Part shown: in pieces, positions 11,002 through 20,603 of the stretch
How the letters are laid out: every line of letters starts with the position of its first letter
Position numbering within the stretch: position 1 is the stretch's first letter
Assembly (NCBI GenBank): GCA_963575745.1
Contig: CAUYUJ010018071.1
Location: 315,501-379,500, forward strand
Direction: 5' to 3'
Source of the DNA: Prorocentrum cordatum
Taxonomy: Eukaryota > Sar > Dinophyceae > Prorocentrales > Prorocentraceae
DNA: 64,000 nucleotides
Position numbers and translations under genes: made by a program
The notes under the pieces: model-generated
What the model saw: only the letters and a program-made list of their open reading frames with translations
The model's database searches: none
What the model was told of the DNA's origin: nothing

Positions 11002-11906
11002 GAATGTATCGATTTTGCTGTACAGTGCCGAGGGCTGTGCTGTACTGCGCTGTGCTGAATTGCGATGCGCCAAGCCGCGATTGTGCTCTATACTCTATAG
11101 CGTTGTGGATCGAGTTCTCCTTTACATCCGAGTTCTGACCGAGCCGATCTGGATCTTTAGCTCGAGCTGCCTGAGCACATAGTAACTGCCCCAGAGCTAA
11201 TTGACAGGGGGACATGCCAGGAGGACGCGCCGCGGAACGTCCAAAGGGTCGCGCCAGGCGACATGCCAGGGGACATGCCATGGGGACGCACCGCGGGACG
11301 TGCCAAAGGGACGCTCCATGGAACGTGCCAGTGGACGTGCCACGGGATGCGCCAGGGGACGCGCCGCGCGACGTGCCAGGGGGACTCGCCACGGGACGCG
11401 CCACAGAACGTGCCAGGGAACGTGCCAAGTTGCATGCTGAGTGTATCGGTCTTGGTGTACCGTGCCGAGGGCTGTGCTGTGCCTGGGCGACCTGGACACG
11501 TGAAAACAAGCTGCGCCGTGCTGAACTGCGGTGTGCCATGCCGCGATGGTGCCCTCTAGCGTTGTGGATCGAATCCTCCGTTGCATCCGAGTCCTGACCG
11601 AACTGATCTGGGTCTTAAGCTCGAGCTGCCCGAGCACATAGTAGCTGCCCCAGAGCTCATTGACAATGGGACATGCCAGGAAGACGCGAAGCGGAAAGTT
11701 CCAAGGAACGCGCAAGGCGACGTGCCAAGGGACGTGCCACAGAGACACCGCGGGACGTGCCAAGGGGAAGCGCTACGGAACGTGCCAATGGACGTGCCAC
11801 GGGTCGTACCAGGGGACGCGCCGCGCGACGTGCCAGGGGGACTCGCCACGGGACGCGCCACGGAACGTGCCAGGGAACGTGCCAAATTACAATGCGGAGA
11901 GTGTAT
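11002..11906. repeat. RU family copies 3 and 4, copy 4 with a foreign 29-bp insert
   Basis: Copy 3 is about 11002-11440 and copy 4 about 11441-11906. After GAGGGCTGTGCTGTG in copy 4, the words CCTGGGCGACCTGGACACG and TGAAAACAAG from the 75-bp array intervene before RU sequence resumes at CTGCGCCGTGCTGAA. A partial RU copy at about 11907-11940 breaks at the same point and continues into the 75-bp array. Confidence 0.85.
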
Positions 11907-11940
11907 CGATCTTGATGTACCGTGCCGAGGGCTGTGCTGT

Positions 11941-12330
11941 GCCCGGGCGACCTGGACACGTGAAAACAAGCGTCTCGCTCAAGACATTCTCAACACATCC
12001 TCATGCTTGACATGCCCTAGGCAACATGGACACGTGCGAACAAACGTCTCGATCGAGACTTCCTCAACACATCCTCCGCCTGGGCGACCTGGACGCGTGA
12101 AAACAAGCGTCTCGCTCGAGACATCCTCAACAAATCCTCACGCTAGACATCTGCCTGGGCAACCTGGACGCGTGAAACCAAGCGTCTCGCTCGAGACATC
12201 CTCACGACCTGGGCACGTGAAGACAAGCATTTCACATGAGACATCCTCTGAATTCTGGTCCCCAGGAGAGGAACAAACTATAACACAAACCAAACGTTTC
12301 GCTCGAGACATCCTCAACAAATTCTGAAAC
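11941..12330. repeat. ~75-bp array with GAAACG core, second block
   Basis: It starts at the RU junction GCCCGGGCGACCTGGACACG and has about four long units, then shorter ones ending in the CTGAATTCTG(G)TCCCCAGGAG and CGCTCGAGACATCCTC words. The composite spacer module follows at 12335. Confidence 0.85.
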
Positions 12331-12502
12331 ACAACATAATTTCGCTGGCCCTCTTTGACCTCGTTATCTATCGCAAATAATTTCGCAGGCCCGCTGAAAG
12401 AACATGATCGACCCACGAACCCGGAAAGGAATGTAGAACTGTAACACATGGCAGCGTTTTCAAAGACACCTGATTGGGTGACGGGCAAATGCAATACTGA
12501 AG

Positions 12503-13252
12503 GTATCGATCTTGATGTACCCTGCCGAGGGCTGTGCTGTGCTGCGCCGTGCTGAATTGCGATGTGCCATGGCGCGATTGTGCTCTATAGCCTCGTGGAT
12601 CGAGTCCTCCTTTGCATCCGAGTCCTGACCGAACTGATCTGGATCTTAAGCTCGAGCTGCCTGAACACATAGTAGCTGCCCAGAGCTAATGGACAGGGGA
12701 ACATGCCAGGAGGACGCGCCGCGAAACGTCCCAAGGGATGCGCCAGGCGACGTGCCAGGGGACGTGCCATGGGGTCGCACCGCGGGACGTGCCAAGGGGA
12801 CGCGCTACGGAACGTGCCATGGATGTGCCACGGGATGTGCCAGGGGACGCGCGACGCGACGTGCCAGGGGGACTCGCCAAAGGACGCCCCACGGAACGTG
12901 CCAAGGAACGTGCCAAGTTGCAATGCTGAGTGCATCGACCTTGATGTACCGTGCCGAAATCAGTGCTGTGCTGCGCCGTGCTGAATTGCGATGTGCCATG
13001 GCGCGATTGTGCTCTATAGCCTCGTGGATCGAGTCCTCCTTTGCATCCGAGTCCTGACCGAACTGATCTGGATCTTAAGCTCGAGCTGCCTGAACACATA
13101 GTAGCTGCCCCAGAGCAAATGGACAGGGGAACATGCCAGGAGGACGCGACGCAGAACGTCTCAAGGGACGCGCCAAGCGACGTGCCAAGGGACGTGCCAT
13201 GGGGACGCAATCGCGGGACCTGCCAAGGGGACGCGCTACGGAACGTGCTGGG
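12503..13252. repeat. RU family copies 5 and 6
   Basis: Copy 5 runs about 12503-12929 and copy 6 about 12930-13252. Copy 6 is truncated at ACGTGCTGGGGACAAGCG, the same breakpoint as copy 2 at 8457, and again a GAAACG-core segment follows. A shared breakpoint implies that a composite unit was copied together. Confidence 0.9.
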
Positions 13253-13740
13253 GACAAGCGTTTCGCTCGAGACATCCTGTCAAAATCATCTGAATTCCTA
13301 CGCGCGGGACGCTGCACGCGCGAGACATCCTCGGAATTCCTGCGAGCGGGACGTGAAAACAAGCATTTCGCCTGAGACATCCTTTGAATTCTGGCCCCCC
13401 ACGAGGCAACCGCTCGAGACATCCTCCAATTTTGCAAAACCAGCGTTTCGCTCGAGACATCCTCAACAAATTGTGAAAAACAAGCGTTTCGCTCGAGATA
13501 TCCTGTCAAAATCCCAAGAGATCCAAATACCCGCGCGCGGGACGCGGCACGCGCGAGACATCCTTGGAATTCCTGCGCGAGGAGCGCTTTTCCGTGTCGC
13601 GGTCGGCTCTGCAAAACCAGCGTGTCGCTCGAGACATCCTCAACAAATTCTGAAACCAAGCGTTTCGCTCGAGACATCCCCAACTCTGCAAAACCAGCGT
13701 CTCGCTCGAGACATCCTCAACAAATTCTGAAAATTCCTCA
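13253..13740. repeat. Short-unit GAAACG-core array
   Basis: Units are AAACAAGCGTTTCGCTCGAG plus ACATCCTC followed by variable 15-40-bp tails (AACAAATTCTGAAA, GGAATTCCTGCG). Unlike 10183-10720, the GCCTGGGCGACCTGG part is missing. Confidence 0.85.
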
Positions 13741-13944
13741 AAAATAATTTCGCCGGCCCTACTCCGTGCGTGCCCGCTCGCAAAATAATTTCGCCGGCCC
13801 AAGTCGCAGGGGGGCCGGGGGGTTAACCAACTAAAAGAGAACCCTGGGCCCACGCCCTTTCCGGGAAAAAATGCTGGACCACGAACCCGGAAAGGGATAT
13901 GACATGTGAAGCATGGACAGCGTTTTTCATGAATATCCAATGGG

Positions 13945-14098
13945 AAACCTCAGAAAACATCCACGAGACACCACACAAGAAACAGCCCACGAGGACACCT
14001 CACGAAAAATTTTCCACGCGACACCTCACGAAACATTTCACGAGACACCCGCGAAAACATTACACGAGACACCCCACGAAACATTCCACGACGACAGG
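13945..14098. repeat. ~22-bp tandem repeat (CACGAAACATT / CACGAGACACC)
   Basis: Alternating CACGAAACATTYCACGAGAC and ACC words repeat six to seven times with indels. Confidence 0.8.
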
Positions 14099-14114
14099 CA
14101 ACCACTCAACCAAG

Positions 14115-15172
14115 GCGGGTTTTCCTGTGGTCGTGCTGGGGTGTGGTCGTGCTGGGGGGTGGTCGTGCTGGGGGGTGGTCGTGATGGGGGGGTGGTCGTG
14201 CTGGGGGGTGGTCGTGCTGGGGCGTGGTCGTGCTGGGGCGTGGTCGTGCTGGGGCGTGGTCGTGCTGGGGCGTGGTCGTGCTGGGGCGTGGTCGTGCTGG
14301 GGCGTTGTCGTGCTGGGGCGTGGTCGTGCTGGGGTGGGGTCGTGCTGTGGTAAGGTCGTGCTGGGGTGTGGTCGTGCTGGGGTGTGGTCTTGCTGGGGTG
14401 GGGTCGTGCTGGGGTGGGGTCCTGCTGGGGTGTGGTCGTGCTGGGGTGTGGTCGTGCTGGGGTGGGGTCGTGCTTGGGTGGGGTCGTGCTGGGGTGTGGT
14501 CGTTCTGGGGTGTGGTCGTGCTGGGGTGTGGTCGTGCTAGGGTGGGGTCGTGCTGGGGTGGGGTCGTGCTGGGGAGTGGTCGTGCTGGGGGGTGGTCGTG
14601 CTGGGGTGTGGTCGTGCTGGGGCGTGGTCGTGCTGGGGTGGGGTCGTGCTGGGGTGGGGTCGTGCTGGGGTGGGTTCGTGCTGGGGTGCTCCGCACCCTG
14701 TGATTTATCGATCGGGTCGTGCTGGGGTGTGGTCGTGCTGGGGTGTGGTCGTGCTGGGGTGTGTCGTGCTGGGGTGTGGTCGTGCTGGGGTGTGGTCGTG
14801 CTGGGGAGTGGTCGTGCTGGGGTGTGGTCGTGCTGGGGTGTGGTCGTGCTGGGGGGTGGTCGTGCTGGGGGGGTGTTCGTGCTGGGGGGTGGTCGTGCTG
14901 GGGCGTGGTCGTGCTGGGGCGTGGTCGTGCTGGGGCGTGGTCGTGCTGGGGCGTGGTCGTGCTGTGGTGAGGTCGTGCTGGGGTGTGGTCGTGCTGGGGT
15001 GTGGTCTTGCTGGGGTAGGGTCGTGCTGGGGTCGGGTCGTGCTGGGGTGTGGTCGTGCTGGGGTATGGTCGTGCTGGGGTGGGGTCGTGCTGGGGTGGGG
15101 TCGTGCTGGGGTCTGGTCGTGCTGGGGTGTGGTCGTGCTGGGGTATGGTCGTGCTAGGGTGGGGTCGTGCAT
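14115..15172. repeat. 16-bp minisatellite GTCGTGCTGGGGTGTG
   Basis: About 65 units of 16 bp with variants (GGGGCGTG, GGGGGGTG, GCTGTGGTRAG). An interruption at about 14690-14718 carries CCGCACCCTGTGATTTATCG and ATCGGG, which recurs after the array at 15379-15403. GCTGTGGTAAG at 14342 and GCTGTGGTGAG at 14959 sit in matching variant contexts, so part of the array has been duplicated as a block. All frames on both strands stay open because 16 bp does not divide by three. No gene is inferred. Confidence 0.95.
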
Positions 15173-15600
15173 TTCGCTCGAGACATCCTGCCAAAATTCC
15201 AGGAAATCGTACAAAAACAAACGAATTAGTCGAGACATCATCGAAATTCCTTCGCGCGGGGCGCTTTTCCGCGTCGCGGTCGGCTCTGCAAAACAAGCGT
15301 TTCGCTCGAGACATCCTCGGCAAACTCTGCGGAGCAAGCGTTTCGCTCGAGACATCCTCAACGCACGAAAAAGTGGCCCGCACCCTGTGATTTATCGATC
15401 GGGATTTCAAAAACAAGCGTTTCGCTCGAGACATCCTCAAATTTTAATTCGCCGGCCTCCTTCGACCTCGTTATTTATCAGGGAAAAAATTCGCCGGCCT
15501 CCCTCAAGTTGGCACCGGGGGACAGGTTTACCTACTAAAAGAGAACCCTGGGCCCACGCCCTTTCCGGGAAAAAATGCTCCCACATGGTCAGAAAGATAC
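15173..15600. repeat. GAAACG-core short units plus composite spacer module
   Basis: Four core units (at about 15170, 15296, 15337 and 15408) are followed by the AATTCGCCGGCC pair and AGAGAACCCTGGGCCCACGC/CCTTTCCGGGAAAAAATGCT, matching 13738-13875 closely. Confidence 0.85.
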
Positions 15601-15691
15601 TCCAAGAATAGTCCCCAGACTATTTTGGACTATTTTTGGATATGCCTCCTGTAGAGGGGCGGGCCCGACTTAACCCACAAAGGTACAAGAT

Positions 15692-15960
15692 GATCCAGGA
15701 TGCTTCTCGATCGTCCTCGCCGAGAGACAAAAAAGCAGACGCCCGAGCGAAGCCGAGGTGCAAGCGGCGGGGGCCAGCAGCGGGGGAGGACACGCGGCGC
15801 TCCAGCGGAGCAGACGGTGCCCGCATCCCGAAGGCTGGACGGATGGAAGCCTGTCATCGCTTGGGCGTCCACTCCCCGTGCATTGTTCGACTTCGTGCGT
15901 GCTTTCCTGCCAGGTGATCCAGGGTGCTCCTCGATGGTCCTCGCCGGGGAAAGCACGCAC
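15692..15960. repeat. Dispersed GATCCAGG(A/G)TGCT(T/C)CTCGAT repeat, two copies
   Basis: The word GATCCAGGRTGCTYCTCGAT followed by SGTCCTCGCCG occurs at 15692 and 15917. A third copy at 42831 shares flanking similarity (CGTGCGTG before, CACGCGTCCGAGCGRTGCC after). The sequence between the copies is GC-rich with no recognised gene. Confidence 0.75.
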
Positions 15961-16015
15961 ACGTCCGAGCGGTGCCAAGTGACAGGAGGAAGGCGACGGC
16001 GACGGAGCCGGCGAC

Positions 16016-16246
16016 GGCGACGGCGCCAGCGACGAAGACGACGACGATGACGACGACGACGAACGACACCGACGACGACGACGGACGACGACGAACGAAA
16101 ACGACGACGACGACGACGACCCAGACATCTGAAGTCTTCGTTTTTCATGACACAGTCACCAGAAACCCCGCCCCTTTCCCCAGGGCCGTTTCTCCTTTCG
16201 AGTCGTTTTTGCATGGTCCAGCGACGAGGGCATGCCCGGGGACGAC

Positions 16247-16320
<74 letters not shown>

Positions 16321-16350
16321 GACTACGACGACGACGGACGACGACGATGA
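16016..16350. repeat. (GAC)n trinucleotide array
   Basis: Two GAC-rich runs (16016-16130 and 16250-16350) are separated by about 120 bp of ordinary sequence. That sequence includes CCCAGACATCTGAAGTCTTC, a word related to the dispersed family at 49610 and 60295. Confidence 0.9.
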
Positions 16351-16377
16351 CGACGGTGAGCGGCCCCCCCATCGATC

Positions 16378-16543
16378 GGGGATGGACAGAATCCCCTTTA
16401 TTAAAACGTGGTTTAATGAAAACGACCTCGGGTCCAAACCTGGCGGGCGCAAGCCTGGAAAATCATGGCCGCGGCGCCCTCTCGAGAACCGACAACGGAC
16501 AATTCACTAGTCGACATGTCAGGGTGGGGATTTTGTCCACCCC
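16378..16543. mobile_element. MITE-like inverted-repeat element, family A, copy 1 (166 bp)
   Basis: The left end is GGGGATGGACAGAATCCCC. The right end is GGGGATTTTGTCCACCCC, whose complement is GGGGTGGACAAAATCCCC. A second copy of exactly the same length is at 34095-34260. The interior (GGTTTAATGAAAACGACCTC, GGCGGGCGCAAGCCTGGAAA) is conserved and non-coding. No target-site duplication is clear. Confidence 0.8.
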
Positions 16544-16559
16544 TGGCGAGCCCCCGAGG

Positions 16560-16770
16560 GCGGTCCCGCTCGGCCGCCCAGCCGCCGCCGCCGCTGTAGC
16601 CGCCGAGGCCGCCGTCGCGACCGCCGCCGCCCCCTCCGCCGCCCCAGGAGCCGCGCCTGGGGGGGGGGGCGGGAACACCGTAGCGTCTCTTCCTCCTCCT
16701 CCTCCTCCTCCTCCTCCTTCTCCTCCTCCTCCTCCTCCTCCTCCTCCTCCTCTTCCTCTTCCTCCTCCAG
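16560..16770. repeat. GCC-rich then (CTC)n low-complexity tract
   Basis: GCCGCC-type sequence (16560-16670) is followed by a CTC/TCC run (16683-16768). Open frames here are compositional. Confidence 0.85.
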
Positions 16771-16864
16771 CCCTTTCTGGCCCGAGTCGGGTCTGCAGGG
16801 GTAGAAACATTGGGAAGGGCTCTTTCTCTCCTGCGAGCCAAGTTTTGGCGTCTGGGCTTCCTGG

Positions 16865-18010
16865 GTGGCGTCCACAAGATTCCTTGACTATAAACGGTTA
16901 CTGCGGCCTGGCTGGCCTTACATCCGTCACGGCGCCGCCATGTCGCGCCGCCTCGCGGCTGACCCCTGGCGCTGCAAGGATAGTGCCACGAGGGACGGCA
17001 CGCGGTGGATCAATCATGGCGACCTCAAGCACTGCTCCAAATGCAACCTGCATAAAGGAGTCTGCTACGGTGGTCCCAAAACGCCCAAATGGAGCCCTGC
17101 GATCAAGTCCACGGGCTCACCCAAGGCATCCAATGATAAGTTCGACACCACCTCCATGGCTAAGCAGCTTGCCGAACTCCAGGCCATGGTCAAGAAGCTC
17201 GCGGTCGCCAAGTCGCCTCCTCCTTGGGCTGCTGCAGCTGCTGGGGGGAGTGCTTCTGCTGCTGGGGCGGGCGTCGGATTGGACAGTGGGTACCCCCATG
17301 GGGCTCCCACTGGTGACAACGGAGGCACCGCCGACCCGTCGGAGGAGCAGGTCAAGCGTGACCGCATCAAGAAGATCAATGGGCTCCTCAAGGTCTATGA
17401 TGGATCCTCCGTGGCCTAGGACCTGGCGCAGGTCAAGTCCCTCACCGAAGAGAAGAAGGAGCGCTTGGGCAAGGAGCTCGGCGCCGAGCGCCCCTTGGAG
17501 GATCAGGTCACCTCCCTCGCCACGAGGCTGCGGAACTCCCGCGCCAAGGCCAAGCGATTTCGCGAGGAGCACGCTAAGAAGAAGCTGGTCATCGACGAGC
17601 CGGTTGCCAAGCAGACGGTGCTCCAGGACTCCCTGGCCGAGGCAGATGCCGAAGTCTTGCGGCTGGAGGAGGAGGTCCAGCGCTTGGGCGCCGACCGAGC
17701 CCCTCCGCCCACCACTGGCAAGCCCACGCTCCATGAGCGGCCGCCGAAGTTCGCTGTCAACGTCCAGCAGCTTGGCGAGTTGGCCGTGGAGCTCGGCTTG
17801 GACCCCGGCCTTCAGGCGGAGCTGGAGACGGCGGCCAAAGTCTTCGGGGGGGAGTTTCCCCAGGCGAAGCCGCCGGCGGCACAGGCGCCCTCTGCTGCCC
17901 CTGCTCCTGCGACCCCCGCTGGGGAAGAAGGAGGAGGAGTTGCGTCCACCGCCTTCTCCTCGCGGGCCAGGTGCAGGTCCTCGCTGAGGAAGCTGCCAGG
18001 AACGACATAG
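16865..18010 (+). pseudogene. LINE A ORF1-like protein, broken
   Basis: The open frame starts at 16865, with an internal Met at 16940 (MSRRLAADPWRCKD). The motif C..(x23)..C-x2-C-x6-C (RCKD...HCSKCNLHKGVC) suggests a zinc-binding N-terminal module. A long charged segment rich in Lys, Glu and Leu (LTEEKKERLGKELGAE, FREEHAKKKLVIDE, EVLRLEEEVQRLG) is probably a coiled coil. The frame is cut by one TAG at 17417-17419, yet the same frame continues at once with DLAQVKSLTEEKK, so it is a point nonsense change. Near 17970 a frameshift moves the continuation (QVLAEEAARNDIEIDLDL) to another frame, and a second shift follows at about 18054. ORF1 proteins of LINEs bind the element RNA. That role is inferred from position and coiled coil. 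Confidence 0.65.
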
Positions 18011-18249
18011 AGATCGATCTCGACCTCATGGAGTCCGCCGAGCTGCGGGGGCGTTGGAGGCGGCAGGACTCACGCAGCCTGACGACGCCACCGACGCGGA
18101 CATGCGGGTGGCGCACAAGCGTGCCCTGGACTCCTTCACGCTGCGGCCACGGCGCACAAGAGGAAGAAGAAGGCTCGATCAGCCCCTTTCTGAGGGCAGC
18201 GCCTGCCAGCGGGGCTACACGAAACCACTCGATGTGAGTGCTATGCGTC

Positions 18250-18827
18250 AGCCTGTTGTGACGGGTTGCGCGGCCATCAAACTGACACGAAGTCCGATGG
18301 GCGGAATGTAAACTGTGGCCTCCCGTGCACTGACAGCACGTACCATGCGCATGCTGTCAGCTGGGGCCTTCCTGGCAGGAAGTACCATATACGGAATGTC
18401 AGGGTTAACGAGGAACGCCCACAGGGCAGCACGTTCTATGTACACGTTGTTCCTAGGTCGCGTCCTGGCAGCATGGGTCCGCCTCCACTGGGCGAAGAGC
18501 ACAGTGTGTCTCCTGCCAGTGGCAGCTACTGCTCTAGTCCGTCGCCGTCAACCTGTACTCCAGTCCACGCGTTTTCACCGTGTGCGGCGCGCCCGCGTGG
18601 ATGGACCTCGGTGCTGTCCTGGTGCCCAGTCACCCGGATCGGGGTGGGTTCTGCTGGTGCCCCCGACAGCGGTGGGTCAGCAAGCCCCCGACTGGTCAGC
18701 CACAGAATTTGTCCAAATTCGGTGACTGACCAGTCCGCGGGTTTGCTCCGCAACTGGCGGAAAGCACCACCTCGATACCGAGCTGGCGGCAGCGACGCAA
18801 GCATGCCAGAGGGTCACGATCCCTTTT
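18250..18827 (+). other. Unassigned interval between ORF1 and endonuclease of LINE A
   Basis: No domain is recognised. A 136-codon open frame at 18315-18725 (MASRALTARTMRMLSAGAFL...) has a hydrophobic start but no family resemblance. It may be inserted DNA or a decayed linker. Confidence 0.35.
18691..18734. repeat. 21-bp inverted repeat with 2-nt spacer
   Basis: The left arm ACTGGTCAGCCACAGAATTT+G and the right arm (complement ACTGGTCAGTCACCGAATTT+G) match at 19 of 21 positions. In RNA this would be a tight hairpin. It sits in the unassigned interval of LINE A. Confidence 0.85.
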
Positions 18828-20021
18828 TTGCAGGGTCCCCGCACGGCCGCGCCTGATGCTGGCGACGCGCACTGTCAGGTGGCGGCCAAGCTGGTCACGG
18901 TCAACCCTGGCTCTCACGGGCCACTTCTCAACTTCCTGTCGCACTTCCTAGGCAAGGTGGTGATGGTCCAGGAGACGCGGGTGGTCGACCAGCGGCCTGG
19001 GGTCGTTCAATCTGCTGCGCGCGATGCTGGATGGCACGGCTTCTGGGCTCCTGCCGAGGAGACGGGAGGAGCGTCCGCGGCGTCGTGCTCCAGTGGGGTC
19101 TGCGTGCTCGGGCCTACCAACGCGATGGTCACGATGTCCCCCGATGGGGATCATGTCGTCTTTCCACATCATGATGTGGCAGCTCATGTTCACTAGGGTG
19201 TCCCTGGTGGTCTGATTGTCGTCAGCGTGTACATGATTCAGGGCATCGGCGTCGCCGGGGCCAACCTCTCGATCCCATGGGCGCTTGCGAAGCGCGCGGC
19301 GGCGTGGAACGCGCGCGGCCTCGACTGGATCATCGGGGGTGACTGGACCGCCGACGGCCAGAGCATCAACATTGGCGACTGGGTTGGGTCCTTGGCAGGC
19401 ACTCCCCTCCAGCCGTCGGCCTCTACGTGCGTCACCTCCAACGGAGTGCCCACCATCGCGTCCCGTGTGTCTCGCCAGCCCGAGGTGATGGATGGATGTG
19501 GGAGCATTCCCAAACCCCACTACCCAGTGGGTCTGGAGCTGCATGGGAAGGACACGCCGACGCGGTGCCGCGTCCCCGATGAGCTTCGACCACTGCCTGC
19601 TGTACCCCCTGTTGGCTGTGCTCGTTTCCCCTTTCCTTGGCATACTTCGGATCGCCTATTTACGCGAGCAGCCACCGCGCCGCACAGGGTTGCCGGCACG
19701 GATCATGTCCAGTCCAGGCCCGATCGGGACCGATGCAGGCCCTTCGATCACTTTGGTCCATCAAGCAAAATTAAGCGCGATCCATCGGGACGCGCGGGCC
19801 AACGTTACCGCCGTCGGACCTGGGCCCATGGACAGGCCGTCGGCGAGGCAGGCACACCTGATGATGTCTTGCAGCAGCTCGGGGACTCCGTTCTGCAGGG
19901 TATTGACTACGAGATCGCAGGCAGGCAAGACAACTTTGGCCCTGGAGCCAACCGCGCAATCGGATGTCGAGCAGGGCAACTCGTCGTCGGAGCAGGGCAC
20001 GCGCGCTGCCTGAGCGCCTGA
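18828..20021 (+). pseudogene. LINE A endonuclease (EEP/APE-like) remnant
   Basis: The frame reads LVTVNPGSHGPLLNFLSHF, then KVVMVQETRV (18954-18983), matching the N-terminal strand and the catalytic Glu motif of EEP endonucleases. After an in-frame TAG at 19194-19196 the same frame continues GVPGGLIVVSVYMIQG, then WIIGGDWTADG near 19335 in the place of the GDFN motif. PKPHYPVGLEL near 19515 stands where S-D-H-x-P-V is expected, and its Asp is missing. In this family the enzyme nicks target DNA for target-primed reverse transcription. The loss of catalytic residues and the nonsense codon indicate an inactive copy. Confidence 0.7.
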
Positions 20022-20164
20022 CGCGCTGATGCGGGCATGACAAGTTTCACTTCGCTGGATCATGGCACCGCTGGCGGGATCGCCCGCCTCCAGGTGGCGC
20101 CCCCGCCAGCAGCTTGCCTGCTTTGCAGACCTGCGCGCCGCCGCGCTGCATCCGGGCAGGCTGC

Positions 20165-20515
20165 GCTGACCGGCGAGGGGGAGGCGGGCGAGGAGGAGGC
20201 GGAGGAAAAACGCGGCGAGCAGACATACCCAAGCAGGAGGAGAGGGGGGAAGGGAGACGGCAAAGGAGCAGCAGGCAAGCACGCACGACGGGGGCGGGAG
20301 GACGCGGGGGGGGCGAGGGCCGTCGGCGGCGTACGGGTGGTCGTCGTGGGTCGCCGTGCCACTGGGGGTCGTCGCGGGTCGTCGGGGGGGGGGGCGGAGG
20401 ATCGTCGTGGGGCTGGGGCGGAGGGCCGCCGGGGGAAGGGAGGGTCGTCGCGGGGCTGGGGCGGGGGGTCGCGGGGCCGGGGCGGGGGGTCGGGCGCCAC
20501 GGCCCCCCCAAGGTG
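20165..20515. repeat. GGGG/GGCGGGG-rich low-complexity tract inside LINE A
   Basis: G-rich purine-biased sequence (GGAGGCGGGCGAGGAGGAGG, GGGGCGGGGGGTCG) interrupts the linker between endonuclease and reverse transcriptase. It has high potential to form G-quadruplexes and looks inserted or expanded. Confidence 0.7.
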
Positions 20516-20603
20516 AAGTGGCGGCGGCTGCGGCGGGAGCCACCTCGCAAGCGGCCGTGCCACGACACTGCAGTCTGGGCTTGGGCTACTGCGGCACGCT
20601 GGG

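Noticed and set aside
10183-15440. CRISPR-like arrangement of repeats separated by variable tails
   Set aside because: The organism is eukaryotic, unit lengths vary, the spacers are repeats of each other and no cas genes exist.
14106-15611. 444-codon Pro/Thr/His minus frame and matching plus frames
   Set aside because: 16-bp minisatellite read through all three frames.
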